Positions 51,552-62,817 of a stretch of DNA of 64,000 nt are shown in pieces (the first letter of the stretch is position 1; each line of letters opens with the position of its first letter). Both the position numbers and the translations under genes were made by a program. The notes under the pieces were generated by a model. That model was not told where the DNA came from, did not search any database, and saw only the letters and a program-made list of their open reading frames with translations. This DNA is from Tetrapyrgos nigripes (Eukaryota; Basidiomycota; Agaricomycetes; Agaricales; Campanellaceae). The DNA lies in assembly GCA_013368315.1 (NCBI GenBank), contig JAACJM010000026.1, forward strand, positions 584,373 to 648,372, given 5' to 3'.

Positions 51552-53423
51552 ATGGAGCAACTTCAAGAGGAACCGGTTCTCAACCTTTCCGACGTTATGC
51601 ATGACGAAACCTTAGACGATGATACGGACACGGACCGTTCACCGAGAAGCCAGGACTACGGCACACGCTCACCCTCCATCTTCGACCCTGAACCCAGCAT
51701 ACTGCAGAACCAGGCCTCAGACGAAAACACTCCTACTCAGAATCGGCCGCAGAGCTCGCTGCCCTTTGCAGTCGATCAATTTGAACGAGAAATTGCGGAT
51801 CTTCTTCTCCACCAGAATGCATCTGCAGCGACTGCGGCCCTCTTGAGTGCCGCTGCCCAGCAGCAACAAGCCAACCTTAGCTCTCGGACTAACCGAGACT
51901 CCAATACAGATAGTTCCACTGCTGGAAACAGCATTACTCGATATCCGAATGACCTTGCTGCCGTCTTGCAAGCAGCTCAATCCAACCACCAAGAAGCAGA
52001 TTCTGAAGGCACGTCTGTGAACAAAGGTCCTGCCTCACTTACAGACAAGATACTGCAGACGACTCGGGCGGCTCCTTCATTCCACTCCTTGACGGCTGGG
52101 ACCATTGTCCCCCCGCCTCAGAAACGGAGAAAGATTGTCGACACAGAGAACGACCGTGACGAGAGTTACCTGTTCCCCGACCCCGAAGAACCAGGCGCTG
52201 ATGCAGAGCCGGCCCATGATTCACCTTCTACTCGTAATAGACCTTCCCCAATCTCTCAACCCCTTCCCGCAGAATTCACAGACATAAATGATATTTTGAA
52301 CCAGCTATCTGCACAATTTGACACCGACTCTGGCGGCCATAATGGGACTTCTGTTATACATGATCACCCAAATTCACCTTCACCTCGTCGGCCGTCCAAT
52401 ACTTCACCCGTATTATCTCCCTCAAACCGAAAGGCAGTTCAACCCGTTGCTTCTACTTCTGCAAACGTGATAGAAGATATAGGGAAGAAGGGGAAGAGGG
52501 GAAAGGGCAACGTTCTTCATGCTTGCGAGCATCCCGACTGTAACAAGACTTTTACTCGACGAAGCGATCTCGTCCGTCATAAACGCATACATACTGGTGA
52601 AAGGCCCTTTGTATGCGAACATGCCGGGTGCGGAAAGACTTTCATTCAAGTCCGTGGTTTCCTCTGTCAAAAATGAATCCTTTCTCATTTCTTTCACAGA
52701 GATCCGCTCTTCACGTCCATTCACGTGTCCATACAGGTGAAAAGCCCCATTGTTGCGAGTACCCGGGTTGTTCCAAGACTTTCGGCGATTCCAGTAGCCT
52801 TGCTCGGCATCGTCGTACACATACCGGCAAGCGACCTTACAAGTGTGAAGAACCACAGTGCGAAAAAACGTTTACCAGAAGGACAACTCTTACGCAACAT
52901 ATGCGCACTCACGATCCAAGTTGGGAACCGGATCCGAACGTGTAAGTGGAAAGACCCTAGTACCCGAAACTGGCCAATAACTCCTTACAGGAAATACAGT
53001 TTCAAGGCCAAGCAGCGGAATCGTAAAGAAGGAGACCAAGAGGACGAGCAGGTCATAGAGGATTCAGTCCGGACTCTGTCTGCTCTTCTTCAGGGCACCA
53101 CTCACATTGCAGCTCCCCTGCAGGAAGAGTCGCTTGAGGTGCGAGTGGCTAGTATCAGTGCAGAGATTGCCGCCGCCATAGCCCAAGCACGCCAAAGGGT
53201 GTACGAAGATGACGAAGACCATGATGACGATGGAAGTGGAGGCTCAAGCTCCGAGGAGGAGCTATTAGCACGCGATACTATTGGGCCGAACACGAGCGGG
53301 ATAAGAGGTCTTGGTGACGGAGGACGGGAAAGAGAGAGTGGGGATTCTGATGAGGACGATGATGTGCCTTTGCGATTGCGAAGATCGAAGGATGCCGCAA
53401 CTGGACAGAAGAGAAAACGATGA
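51552..53423 (+). CDS. C2H2 zinc-finger transcription factor, four fingers
   Basis: This is a probable nuclear DNA-binding regulator. The N-terminal 290 residues ([19 protein letters not shown]...) are acidic, Ser/Pro/Gln-rich and contain a nuclear-type basic patch [13 protein letters not shown]. Four tandem C2H2 fingers follow: [69 protein letters not shown] and [23 protein letters not shown], with TGERPF/TGEKPH/TGKRPY linkers. An intron lies between the two halves of finger 2. The C-terminal exons encode a helical segment and an acidic, Ser-rich tail ending [15 protein letters not shown]. The target genes are unknown. The FBP1 gene starts 173 bp downstream on the same strand. Confidence 0.88.
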
Positions 53424-53596
53424 CTGACATTGACTGTGTATAGTACTGTAATGTTAATTCTTGACGGACCGGTGACGGGCCGGCTCAGTTTTGTCCCGTG
53501 AATTGCGTTAGGAGCTCCTGAATATGTACGTCGTGCGGACTAACTAGCGTCCGTTCCGTCATATTTGTACTCTCACTCGACCTTCCCTACTCGAAC

Positions 53597-54940
53597 ATGG
53601 CTGGTGAAGAACCCCCATCTACAGATCTTATCACCCTCACTCGGTCTGTCATTCCAGCTCTCTTTTAACTTCTATCTCTAACGTACTACGTTTTAGCCAT
53701 GTTCTTCACGATCAGATTCGTTTAGGACCTGCTGCTACGGGCGATCTTACTCTTCTGCTCACCGCAATCCAGGTCACTTCCAAGTTCATCGCCACCAACG
53801 TCCGTAAAGCTCGCCTTATCAACCTGTACGTGACGTTGCGCCCCTGCTTTCATTCCATCTAATCTCGCGTCTAGTGTCGGTCTTGCGGGAGAGACCAATG
53901 TTCAAGGAGAAGACCAGAAGAAGCTTGACGTTCTTTCCAATGATATCATGATCAATGCATTGCGTGCTTCAGGCAAGACCGCCGTGTTGGTGTCAGAAGA
54001 GATTGAAAACGCAATAATTATCGAGGAAAGGAATCGTGGCAAATACTGCGTAGTCTTTGATCCTCTTGACGGAAGTAGCAATATCGATGCTGGTGTAAAC
54101 ATCGGTACCATATTTGGTATCTACAAGATCGTGTGTCTCTGTCTATCTGTCCTATCTCGTATGCTGACAAGTTTCAAGCAACCCGGATCAACAGGCGCGA
54201 TCACAGACGTTTTAAGACCCGGAAAAGAGATGGTAGCTGCAGGCTACACAATGTGCGTAGCCTTTCCTTCCACGAAAGTTGATGTTGTTTTTGATCAGGA
54301 ATGAGCAGGTATGGTTCTTCTGCCAATCTCGTCTTCTCAACCGGTGAAGGCGTCAATGGTTATACCCTCGACAACGCTCTCGGCGAGTTCATCCTCACTC
54401 ACCCCGACGTACGTTTCTGTCACACGCCTTCCGACCAAAAAACCTTACCGTGTCTCTCTCCACCAGATACGCATACCTCCGAGAGGCAAGATCTACTCTT
54501 TCAATGAAGGAAATTCGATGTACTTCCACGAACCGGTCGTTGCGTACCTCAACTCCATCAAATATCCTCCAGCCGGAAAATCTCCCTATAGTGCTCGGTA
54601 CATCGGATCCATGGTAGCCGATGTACACCGAACTCTGTTATATGGTGGTATTTTCGGATACCCGAACGACAAGAAGAGCAAGAAGGGAAAACTGAGACTT
54701 CTCTATGAAGCCTTCCCCATGGCTTATCTGACCGAACAGGTACGTTTTTTCACCGGGCTCCGTCGCATCTTTCATTCATCATATTCTAAACAGGCTGGAG
54801 GCATTGCAACCACTGGAACACAGCGCATCTTGGACATTGTCCCTGAATCTATTCATGAGCGTTGCCCAGTCTTCCTCGGTAGCAGAGACGATGTGCATGA
54901 CCTCATGAAGTTTTATCAAGAGAAACCTGTGGAGAATTAG
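53597..54940 (+). CDS. FBP1: Fructose-1,6-bisphosphatase
   Basis: This is the key gluconeogenic phosphatase, converting fructose-1,6-bisphosphate to fructose-6-phosphate in the cytosol. The start [22 protein letters not shown] at 53597 gives a typical N-terminus. [25 protein letters not shown], the metal-binding loop [11 protein letters not shown] and [21 protein letters not shown] are all intact. So are [25 protein letters not shown] with the substrate residues, [20 protein letters not shown] and [21 protein letters not shown]. Six short introns are present. The length matches the family and no key residue is missing. Confidence 0.96.
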
Positions 54941-55112
54941 AAGAAGGAAAATGTACTCTTTATATCACTCAGAAGTTCAAGTTGTAAACCTGTAGTATAA
55001 TAAGATGACGTCAAGTGAAGTTGTGGGTTTGTTGTGGGTGTTTGTTCTTGAACAAAGCGCTTTTGCAGTTTGCAATTCGAACTCAAGGTCAGTTTTGGTC
55101 CTTTCCACTGCC

Positions 55113-56456
55113 ATGTCCTTCCTTATTAAAATACCTCCATCCAAAGAGACTGGCATGGAGATGGTATGTGCGTTTTTAGCCAGTAATTTTCTGTACTTAC
55201 GCCGATCTCAGGAAGACGCAGTACTACCGTCATCTCGACGCAGGCCTTCTAAACGAGTCCTGCCTGTAAACTCGGATGACGAAGAGGAGGACATTGATAT
55301 ATCACCATCGAAGAGGCCTAGAATTGAGGAGGACAATTTATTGGACTTTGATGATGACGCTGGCCTGGAGGATACTACGAGTGCTGGCCCGAACTTGCAA
55401 GCATCTACAATTTCACGCTCAAAAAAACCCTCCAAGAAAGCCGCCGTCTCAAGGCCAAGAAAGGCTGCCACACCAGAAGACTCTGAAGAAGAAGACTATG
55501 CGGCGGAGGACGACGATATTGCAGCGGAGCTGGATGGTATTGGAAATGACGACGATGACGATTTCGTAGAAGAAGTAGAGCGAAAGAGGCCTGCAAAAGG
55601 CAAGGGTACGGCCAAGGGAAAGAATGCAAAGGGAGGCAAAGGTTCAAAAGCAAAGGCAGACGAACCAAAGGAGATTATGATCAAGGATGAACGTCAAGGA
55701 TCCTCTTCGAAGCGGTAAGCCTTCGTACCTCTTCTTCGAGTCTTTCTTAGCGTATTTGCAGCATCATTGTGGATGACAACGTGTCCACTCCCGTCAAAGA
55801 AACCGAGGATGCATCTATACCCAAGAAAAAGAAATTGCCCAGTATAAAGAAGAACAAGCCTCCAGGAGTCAATACAGGTTCTACAACTGCAACGAACCCA
55901 AAGTCGGCCTCTTCTACAGCCAAAGCTCCTGTGGATGGCATCTCCCTCACCCCTTCCAATCCTGCCGTTCGAGTACCACCTGCTTCTGTTTCTACTGATT
56001 TCGACTTGAGAGATAAGAATGTTTATGCTATGTTACTCGGTGGTGTATGTTATCTCTCTGATATTTTGACGCTTCTAACTCTTATCAGTCTGGCGGCTCC
56101 TCGTCCGCTTCCGGGACCAAACGAGAGAAAGAAGAGCAGAGGCGCAAAGAGCTGAACAAACTCAGAGACGAGGCAAAAGCTAAGAGAGCCATGGAAGCGG
56201 TGAGTAGTTCTGATCTCATGAATATGCTGTCGCTGACTCTTTCATGTAGAAGGATTCATTTGACCTTCAAGCCGGTGTCGACAAAATTCTCAGATTCGAG
56301 GAGAGGTTACGACGAGCCAACAGCGCAGTGTTATATCCCAACATCCTGGGAGGTAAGATGAAGGAAGTATGGGAGCATGAACGTAGACGAAGGGACATGG
56401 AAGCGGCAAAACGGGAATTCGAAGCTAACCATGAGGAAGGGGAAATGCTCGTATGA
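55113..56456 (+). CDS. Unnamed nuclear-type acidic/basic protein
   Basis: No orthologue is recognised. The spliced protein has a short N-terminus, then EDAVLPSSRRRPSKRVLPVNSDDEEEDIDISPSKRPRIEEDN, alternating acidic and Lys-rich blocks (KGKGTAKGKNAKGGKGSKAKA) and several likely nuclear-localisation patches. A more ordered C-terminal half follows with VYAMLLGG, a charged helix KREKEEQRRKELNKLRDEAKAKRAMEA and FDLQAGVDKILRFEERLRRANSAVLYPNILGGKMKEVWEHE. The last block looks like a conserved helical domain. The composition suggests a chromatin or nucleolar role, by inference. The start could be 55113 (MSFLIKIPPSK) or the in-frame MEMEDAVLP at about 55155. Four introns are present and the frame is intact. 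Confidence 0.7.
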
Positions 56457-56820
56457 GATGAATGTCACTGTGATTGCGATCTCACGTCGGCCGACCCCTT
56501 GTTTGGCATATCTGGATTCGTCTTAACGAGTTGGTATTTTTGGATTGGTTTTCTTTGCTTCTGATCTTGCTCTTTCGCTCTCTGTACTCGTGCTATCATT
56601 TGCAATCCTTCGCATCTAGATGCGACAGGTCTTGAATTGCCAATAAGGAACGCCATTTCATTTGTTGTACATACATAGACCTCACCCATATGGAAAAGCG
56701 TACTACGCATTTTACTGACCTTTTTCATCTCGAACTGCGTCCCTGCACCTGAGATACGATAGGCGGCATGAACCATCTTTCTGGAACTCTGATGAAGGAC
56801 TTGGAATCATAGTCGTGATA
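56457..56820. other. Short convergent gap; unassigned 103-codon minus-strand ORF
   Basis: A minus-strand ORF (56465-56776, starting MVHAAYRISGAGTQFEMKK) lies 44 bp past the stop of the GCIP-family gene. It has no similarity I recognise and may simply be 3' UTR of that gene. Confidence 0.25.
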
Positions 56821-58028
56821 TCAGGATTGTGTATTGTCATTCAGTGTAACGGCAGCAATGTCTAAACTCTTGGAAATCTGCTCGAAGCACCCGTCAAACC
56901 ATTTCCTAGGGGAACTACTTTTTCCCGTACTCCCATTCAATGATAATTCCTTCAAAGCCTCTTCTGGCGCCTCCGAAGAAGCGTCGTCGAGAAAACTACC
57001 GACGACTGTTTTAATATCTTGAATGATATGTGTGAATGAGTCGAGTTCTTTTTGTATGGATGAGACGTCCTGTGGTGAGAACAATGAGGCGATCACCTCA
57101 TCGGATGCGGAGAGAAGTGTTGGAGAGTATGAAGCCAATTTATCCAATGTTGTAGAGGATACGCCGTGAGGCGGAGACCTGAGCAAATCTGACGCAATTC
57201 TTTTGTGGAGAAGGGTCGCGAGTCGGAGGACAGTGTGTATCTGGGATAGATGATCAAGATGGAAAATAAAATGAGTGCTCCCGGAGACTGTTCGTACCTT
57301 GGAAATACGAGCAAGTTCCTCTTTGTCGAGCGGTTTACTTGATTCCAGGCCCAGTTCACCCCAGCCATCATCTTCCTCAGTGTCACCAGATTCAGCGTTT
57401 TCAGTCATTTCTGCAACCTCTCTAACACCATCCTCAAGGGATCCTAGATCTCGGCTCCAGATTTTGTGAACTGCGGAAGAGTTGTCCTTTGATAAACCAT
57501 GCGACGAACGGGCGTTCTCGGTGATATCATGAACAGCAGCTGTGCGTACCAAATACTCTTCTTTCCACTTGTTGCGGTCATCGGACTGCTCGACATCCAA
57601 AAACAGTTGCAAGAGGGATTGAACGGAAGTAGCAACGTCCCTGAACAGGGAGACTGCTTCCTGCGTAAAGGTTTTGCCATGTTCTTTTACATTGAACATG
57701 TTCACGCAGTGAGAAAGAGCTGCAACATGTTTTGTCATGTCTTTGAGAGGCGTAATCGATGCGGAGTATGTAGGCGAAGATGGTTTGAGAGAGATGGCCA
57801 GTTTGGTAGCTGTCGCGTAAATGAAAGCAAGCAAGGACATGAAATCTGTTCGAATAACTGAGAAGGATGACGGAGGTGGGTCTTCATGTGGACATTCGGC
57901 GACAGATTGAAGCGCGATCGAGCAAGCCTCGATGCCGAGTTTGAGAAGCTGAATGGCTTGATGGTGGATGAGAGAGGAAGGATGAGAAGGAGGAAGAGAT
58001 TACCTTGTTGCTGATGGTCAGTGGACAT
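56821..58028 (-). CDS. GCIP (Grap2/cyclin-D-interacting, CCNDBP1)-family protein
   Basis: This is an all-helical protein. The first exon encodes MSTDHQQQ. The second begins AIQLLKLGIEACSIALQSVAECPHEDPPPSSFS and runs through SLLAFIYATATKLAISLKPSSPTYSASITPLKDMTKHVAALSHC, matching the N-terminal GCIP fold. An acidic segment SGDTEEDDGWGELGLESSKPLDKEE follows, with the GWxELG motif typical of this family. After a 53-nt intron come further helices and KSLDIAAVTLNDNTQS. In animals the family binds cyclin D and related factors; the fungal role is not established. The gene is divergent with YME1 (93 bp between start codons). Confidence 0.75.
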
Positions 58029-58121
58029 TGCAAAACAGGCCAGGATCAATTGCCGGCTCGCTGCAGTCGAGTCAATTTTCCGAGGCCACGTAACCACGTG
58101 GTCGTATTCTCTTTTCCTTCC
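58029..58121. promoter_or_regulatory. 93-bp divergent promoter with CACGTG
   Basis: The region between the GCIP-family and YME1 starts contains CACGTG at 58095-58100, inside CCACGTGG, with a half-site CCACGTAA just before it. Confidence 0.5.
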
Positions 58122-61100
58122 ATGCAGGTATAAGTCAGTCCTTGTCACCCTTGTACGTTCTCTAATTCCTCTTTTCATGCAGTTTTGGTCCTCGCTGCGT
58201 GTCTCGACACGCCAGGCTTGTATCCCACATCCTTTTCCTCTTCCTTCATGTCGAACAATTTCCACTCTTAATTCTCTTCGGACAACACATAGAATCACCA
58301 CTCTTCATCCTTTTTTTGCTCGTCCTTCCAATCGTTTTCTGTCTCTTGGCTCTATCTTTGGCTCAACGGCCTCCAAGCTACCTTCTCCGACTGTAGTCGC
58401 CAACATCACTCGTCTTGAAGCAGAGGCCAATGTCTACCCGCATGATGTCTCCAAACAACTCGCTCTCTTCCAAGCACTTATCAATACTGAACTCAAGAGC
58501 TCATACGATGTCATCATAAGTAGATGGGAGAAAATGTGCCAGTTTGTACGTGTTCTTCATGCCTCGCAAATAATTGTAATGCTCAGTCAAGTCGCGTCTA
58601 GGATCCAGCTTCACCCTTACTTCATTCATCAGAAGCATTTCAGATGTATCTGACTAGTCTTGTCAAGACCGAACAGGAGGGAGCCGTGCCTGCTGCAGTG
58701 AAAAAGAGGGAACTTTTGCTTGCGTCATCCGGCACTCCTGCGGCCGACTCTTCACCCCAGGTCAACGAAAACACTGCCGATAGTCAACCAGCAAACTTGG
58801 AAACTGAAGCAACGAGTCCGCAGCAACAACCCGAATCCTCTCCGCAACCTGCCCAGCAGCCCTCGTCGTCAGTAACGCCAAGTCAGAAGATCGCTGAAGA
58901 TGTTCTTGCCGGTCAGCATAGTCCAAGAGTTGTAGGGAACGCGAACTCTGATTTTGCTGCTGCTCTGGAGGCTAGTCAAGGGAAACCAATCCAGGTCACG
59001 ATAGTTGAAAGTCCGTTCTTTCAGCTAGTTTACTTCGATGCAGGCTCTGAGTCGTTTACTTTTTAAAATCCAGATAAAGGCTCCTGGGTTCCCCGTTTGC
59101 TTCGGTTCCTGGCAATCCTCCTGGTTTCGGCATTCTGTGAGTATATCTCATCGTCCCACTCCTATCGGGTCCGAGTCTCACCGGTTTGATAGTCTTCCTC
59201 GTTATCCTGTCCGTCTTTTTCGAGAATACTGGTTTGATGAAAAATGCTCCGAGGCAATCTCAGTTCGAGCCCACCGAAGCAGACGTCAGATTTAGTGACG
59301 TCCACGGTATAGATGAAGTCAAAGATGTAAGTACTTGTGTACCTCCATGGTCTTTATTAGACGCTCATTGCATCATAGGAATTGCAAGATGTTGTGGCAT
59401 TCCTCAAGGATCCCACCTCTTTTGCCACTCTAGGTGGTAAACTACCCAAGGGTGTCTTGCTGACAGGGTGATTACTTGCATGCTCATAACCAGAGTTTTT
59501 TTTTTGCTTACACGTTCAAACAGTCCTCCAGGAACTGGTAAGACCATGCTTGCTCGTGCAGTGGCTGGAGAGGCTGGTGTGCCTTTCTTCTTCGCCTCTG
59601 GGTAAGTGCCCATAGGTTGTCCTATTTTTGACCTCTGATCTAACAACCCATCACCAGATCTGACTTCGAGGAAATGTTCGTTGGAGTGGGTGCCAAGCGT
59701 GTCCGAGAGCTTTTCGCTGCTGCTCGTAAGAAGCAACCGGCTATCATATTTATTGACGAATTGGATGCTGTTGGTGGAAAGCGAAGCAGTCGAGACCAAC
59801 AATACATGAAACAAACTCTGAATCAACTGTTAGTCGAGATGGACGGTTTCCAACAGAGTGAGGGCGTTATCGTAATGGCTGCAACTAATTTCCCGGAAAG
59901 TCTGGATCAGTGAGTGCTATTGCTCGGATGAGATTTGTGTATTCAAAGTATAACTGACCCTTCTGATAGAGCTCTGGTAAGACCTGGCCGCTTCGATAGA
60001 CATATTGCCGTACCGCTGCCTGACGTCCGTGGGCGTGTCCAAATACTGCAACATCACATGAAAAATGTAACGACAAGTAGCGGTGAGTAATTCTCTTCCC
60101 GGACTCTGATGTGCACTAACCTGATACGGTAAACACGGTTGCAGATGCTGACCCTAAAGTCCTCGCTCGTGGTACCTCTGGATTCTCTGGTGCAGATTTG
60201 CACAACATGGTGAAGTGAGTCGTAAGCTTTATCACGATTTTTACGGCCCTCTTTTATGGTAGCCGCATGTCCCTGATTCGTTCTTCCCTAGTCAAGCTGC
60301 TGTTCAGGCTGCAAAGGAACGCGCAAATGAAGTCACATTGAGACATTTTGAATGGGCTAGAGTAAATCCACGTCCTCTTTTCCCTATTCCAGCGCTAAAT
60401 AATGCTATGCCTAGGATCGGATTCTTATGGGTGCGGAGCGCAAGAGCGCATATATCGATCCGAAAGCCAAGCTCGCGACTGCTTACCACGAGGTTCTCAA
60501 CCGAGTATACTTTTACTGTCAACTCTATTGACACTATTCTCTAGGGAGGACACACACTCGTGGCATTGTATACAGAAGGAGCTATGCCCTTGCACAAGGT
60601 TACATGTGTTCCCCGAGGCCATGCACTAGGATACGTATGTTTGGTTCAATGTTTCCGCTTTGAACTTGGGGAAGCTGACAATTGATTCTTAGACTTCCAT
60701 GCTTCCCGAAGACGATCGCTTCTCCGTCAGCTATAAGGAATATTTAGCAGGAATAGATGTATCCATGGGTGGTAGAATAGCTGAAGAGCTGGGTACGTCT
60801 TCTTTCCGCTGCCGTCGCGATATCTACTCATCTTTTCAATCAGTGTACGGTCCCGATGCAGTGACTAGCGGAGCAAGTTCTGACATTAGAAGTGCGACAA
60901 AGACTGCCCGGGCTATGGTCAAAGTAAGAACGAACGGACTTCGATCAATACAACGGTCAATGACAAAGCTCTGTTATAGTTCTGGGGTTTCTCCAAGCTT
61001 GGTCCAGTGTGCTACGACGATACGGCAGATTTAAGTCCCCGGCGCAAAGATGAGATTGAAGAGGAAGTGACGAAGTATGTTTCTAAAAACGTATGTATTC

Positions 61101-61405
61101 CTGATTGGATCTGACTCATTCACTACAGGATCCTTAAAGCAAGCGAAGCTCGAGCCACGGCTCTCCTGAAGTCAAAAATGGACGAACTCCACCGAGTAAG
61201 ACAGCCCAAATGTGCCTGGAAGTTCTGGAAGTTGGTTTCTGATTCATTTTTTCACTAGTTGGCGCATGCGCTCGTGGAGCACGAGACTTTGGATAAGGAC
61301 GAGGTGAACAAAGTGATCAAAGGCGAGGCAATACAAAGTGTTGGAGAAGTGCTGGAGGAGGAGTTATCCTCAAGTTCAAAACCTACAAGTACAACGGAAC
61401 CGTGA
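58122..61405 (+). CDS. YME1: i-AAA mitochondrial inner-membrane protease Yme1
   Basis: Yme1 is a hexameric ATP-driven zinc protease facing the intermembrane space that degrades misfolded inner-membrane proteins. The N-terminal presequence begins [18 protein letters not shown] Gln/Pro/Ser-rich linker and one membrane segment ([24 protein letters not shown]) follow. The AAA domain has [22 protein letters not shown] and [20 protein letters not shown]. The protease domain has the zinc motif HEGGH, formed across an exon junction, then [12 protein letters not shown] and [17 protein letters not shown]. Two starts give the same protein: ATG 58122 with an intron at 58128-58182, or ATG 58177 unspliced. 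Both read MQFWSS. In unspliced RNA the first ATG makes only a three-codon ORF (MQV). The C-terminus is Ser/Thr-rich. Confidence 0.93.
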
Positions 61406-62478
61406 TTATCTCACTCTCCTTTTAATAATAAGTGCGTGCTCAATGATTTCCTGGTGTCTCTGACTCATAATAATGCATGCAAAACTCTTAGCGTAATGTT
61501 CCTAAGGTTATCTGCAGATTGAACGTGAAAACTGAGTGATGGCTTGACTGTGTGTCAGTGAGTCTCCTTGCCCTATTCTGATACGCTCCCAAGGTCTCGA
61601 GGGAGCAGCGAGAGAGGCGCCGTAATGACTATATTGCCTGACAAGTGAGCACAATTACGAAAGGGTTCTGAATAGAATGGTTGATGAAACTTGTGAGGAA
61701 GAGGATCTCATTGCTTTGCTGATGAATAGAGGGATGCGCACCGAGCAGCTCCCGACCGCGAAGATTTACACGCCACCGTGGCGTCGCAGAGCTTGAGGCC
61801 TTGAGGTCCAGTAACTGACGTAGCAAAAGAAATAGCGAAGAAGCCGAAAAACTGCAGGGGTACATGCCACATGTGGGATGACAAGGGGATATCCATTTTG
61901 GGAGAATAAATGCAAAGATATTGGAGATATCGATGCAATGGAAGGCTACTGAGACTAGAATAGTAATGCGACCTAAATAACATGCGGACAAGCTGCCAGA
62001 CGACAAATGTGTTCCTTGGAATATTCCGTCCAAATGAGAGGGCCTGACGTTGTCGAACAGTATCGTTGACGATTAGAAAGGATCATGGAGGAGGACCGCT
62101 GGTCGGGGACGACAGAATCTGAACATATGCGCCCAAAGCGGGATGAGGAAAGGAAACAGAGATTCACACGGATTTTCGAGTTTCAAGAATTAAATATTGA
62201 TAAAGGTCCGGCGGACCGTAAATATTTTACTGGCGTTTAAAAGGGCTGTTGAAAGTTAGAGGACGGGGCTGCGAACTCGTCTGGGAGGAGTCGTTGGTGA
62301 GTGGTATATTGGCTACTTATAGGGACCCGCATCCTCACAAGCCACAGGAACGACGCTGATCTCCAACTCAAATCCTCGATCGTCCCATCATTTTCTCCTT
62401 CTCTCCTACCTCCGCCGATACTTGCAAATAGGTTCGCTCTATATCACATCCGACTCTCCATCTTCTGACCCCTAATAG
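61406..62478. other. 1.1-kb gap without a recognised gene
   Basis: Neither strand shows conserved coding sequence. A minus-strand ORF (61629-62033) has a hydrophobic composition but no similarity I know. Features seen are a near-palindrome CTCCCAAGGTCTCGAGGGAG near 61587-61606, a 13-bp dyad at 62205-62217, and a pyrimidine-rich leader from about 62380. Confidence 0.35.
62205..62217. repeat. 13-bp dyad GGTCCG-G-CGGACC
   Basis: Perfect 6-bp arms are separated by one base, 262 bp upstream of the small Cys-rich gene. CCG and CGG in everted order resemble half-sites used by fungal Zn2Cys6 regulators. Confidence 0.5.
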
Positions 62479-62760
62479 ATGTGTAACCGTCAACTTCGAT
62501 TCATCCGCAATACTGCTTGTGGCCATCTAACATTCAGCGGCGAGAAGAATCTGGATTGCAGGTCACGCTCTTGTTTTCTCAGTTCTGCCCACCCCACCAC
62601 CTGTCCCCGTTGTTCTTGCAGAAGATATTATACCCAGCCAGAGCGAATAGTTACACATGAGGTCCATTTGTCCCTTCCGTCCTTGCCAGAAAAGCTGCTC
62701 ACTGATTCCGCGAACAGGTGCCAGGAAGTTGCGTACAATGTTCTCATAGATGACCGATGA
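62479..62760 (+). CDS. Small Cys-rich protein, unnamed
   Basis: A 93-residue ORF starting MCNRQLRFIRNTACGHLTFSGEKNLDC. It contains paired cysteines and histidines (ACGH, LDC, SCFLSSAHPTTCPRCSC) followed by RRYYTQPERIV. The spacing suggests a small zinc-binding fold, and the CGH...C...CALSS-H-type pattern with QPERIV recalls short unnamed proteins of other basidiomycetes, from memory only. The second half (EVHLSLPSLPEKLLTDSANRCQ) may include an intron. No function is assigned. It is convergent with RAD3. Confidence 0.5.
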   Translation: MCNRQLRFIRNTACGHLTFSGEKNLDCRSRSCFLSSAHPTTCPRCSCRRYYTQPERIVTHEVHLSLPSLPEKLLTDSANRCQEVAYNVLIDDR

Positions 62761-62817
62761 CCTTTCATGATCATGATGCTGTCCACTGTATTAAAGAAAA
62801 TGTACCATAATGTAACT

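Noticed and set aside
56465..56776. 103-codon minus-strand ORF as a separate gene
   Set aside because: It starts 44 bp after the upstream stop codon, has no recognised similarity and no supporting splice or promoter signal.
61629..62033. 134-codon minus-strand ORF as a membrane protein
   Set aside because: Irregular hydrophobic composition with no family resemblance; overlapping frames are equally open.
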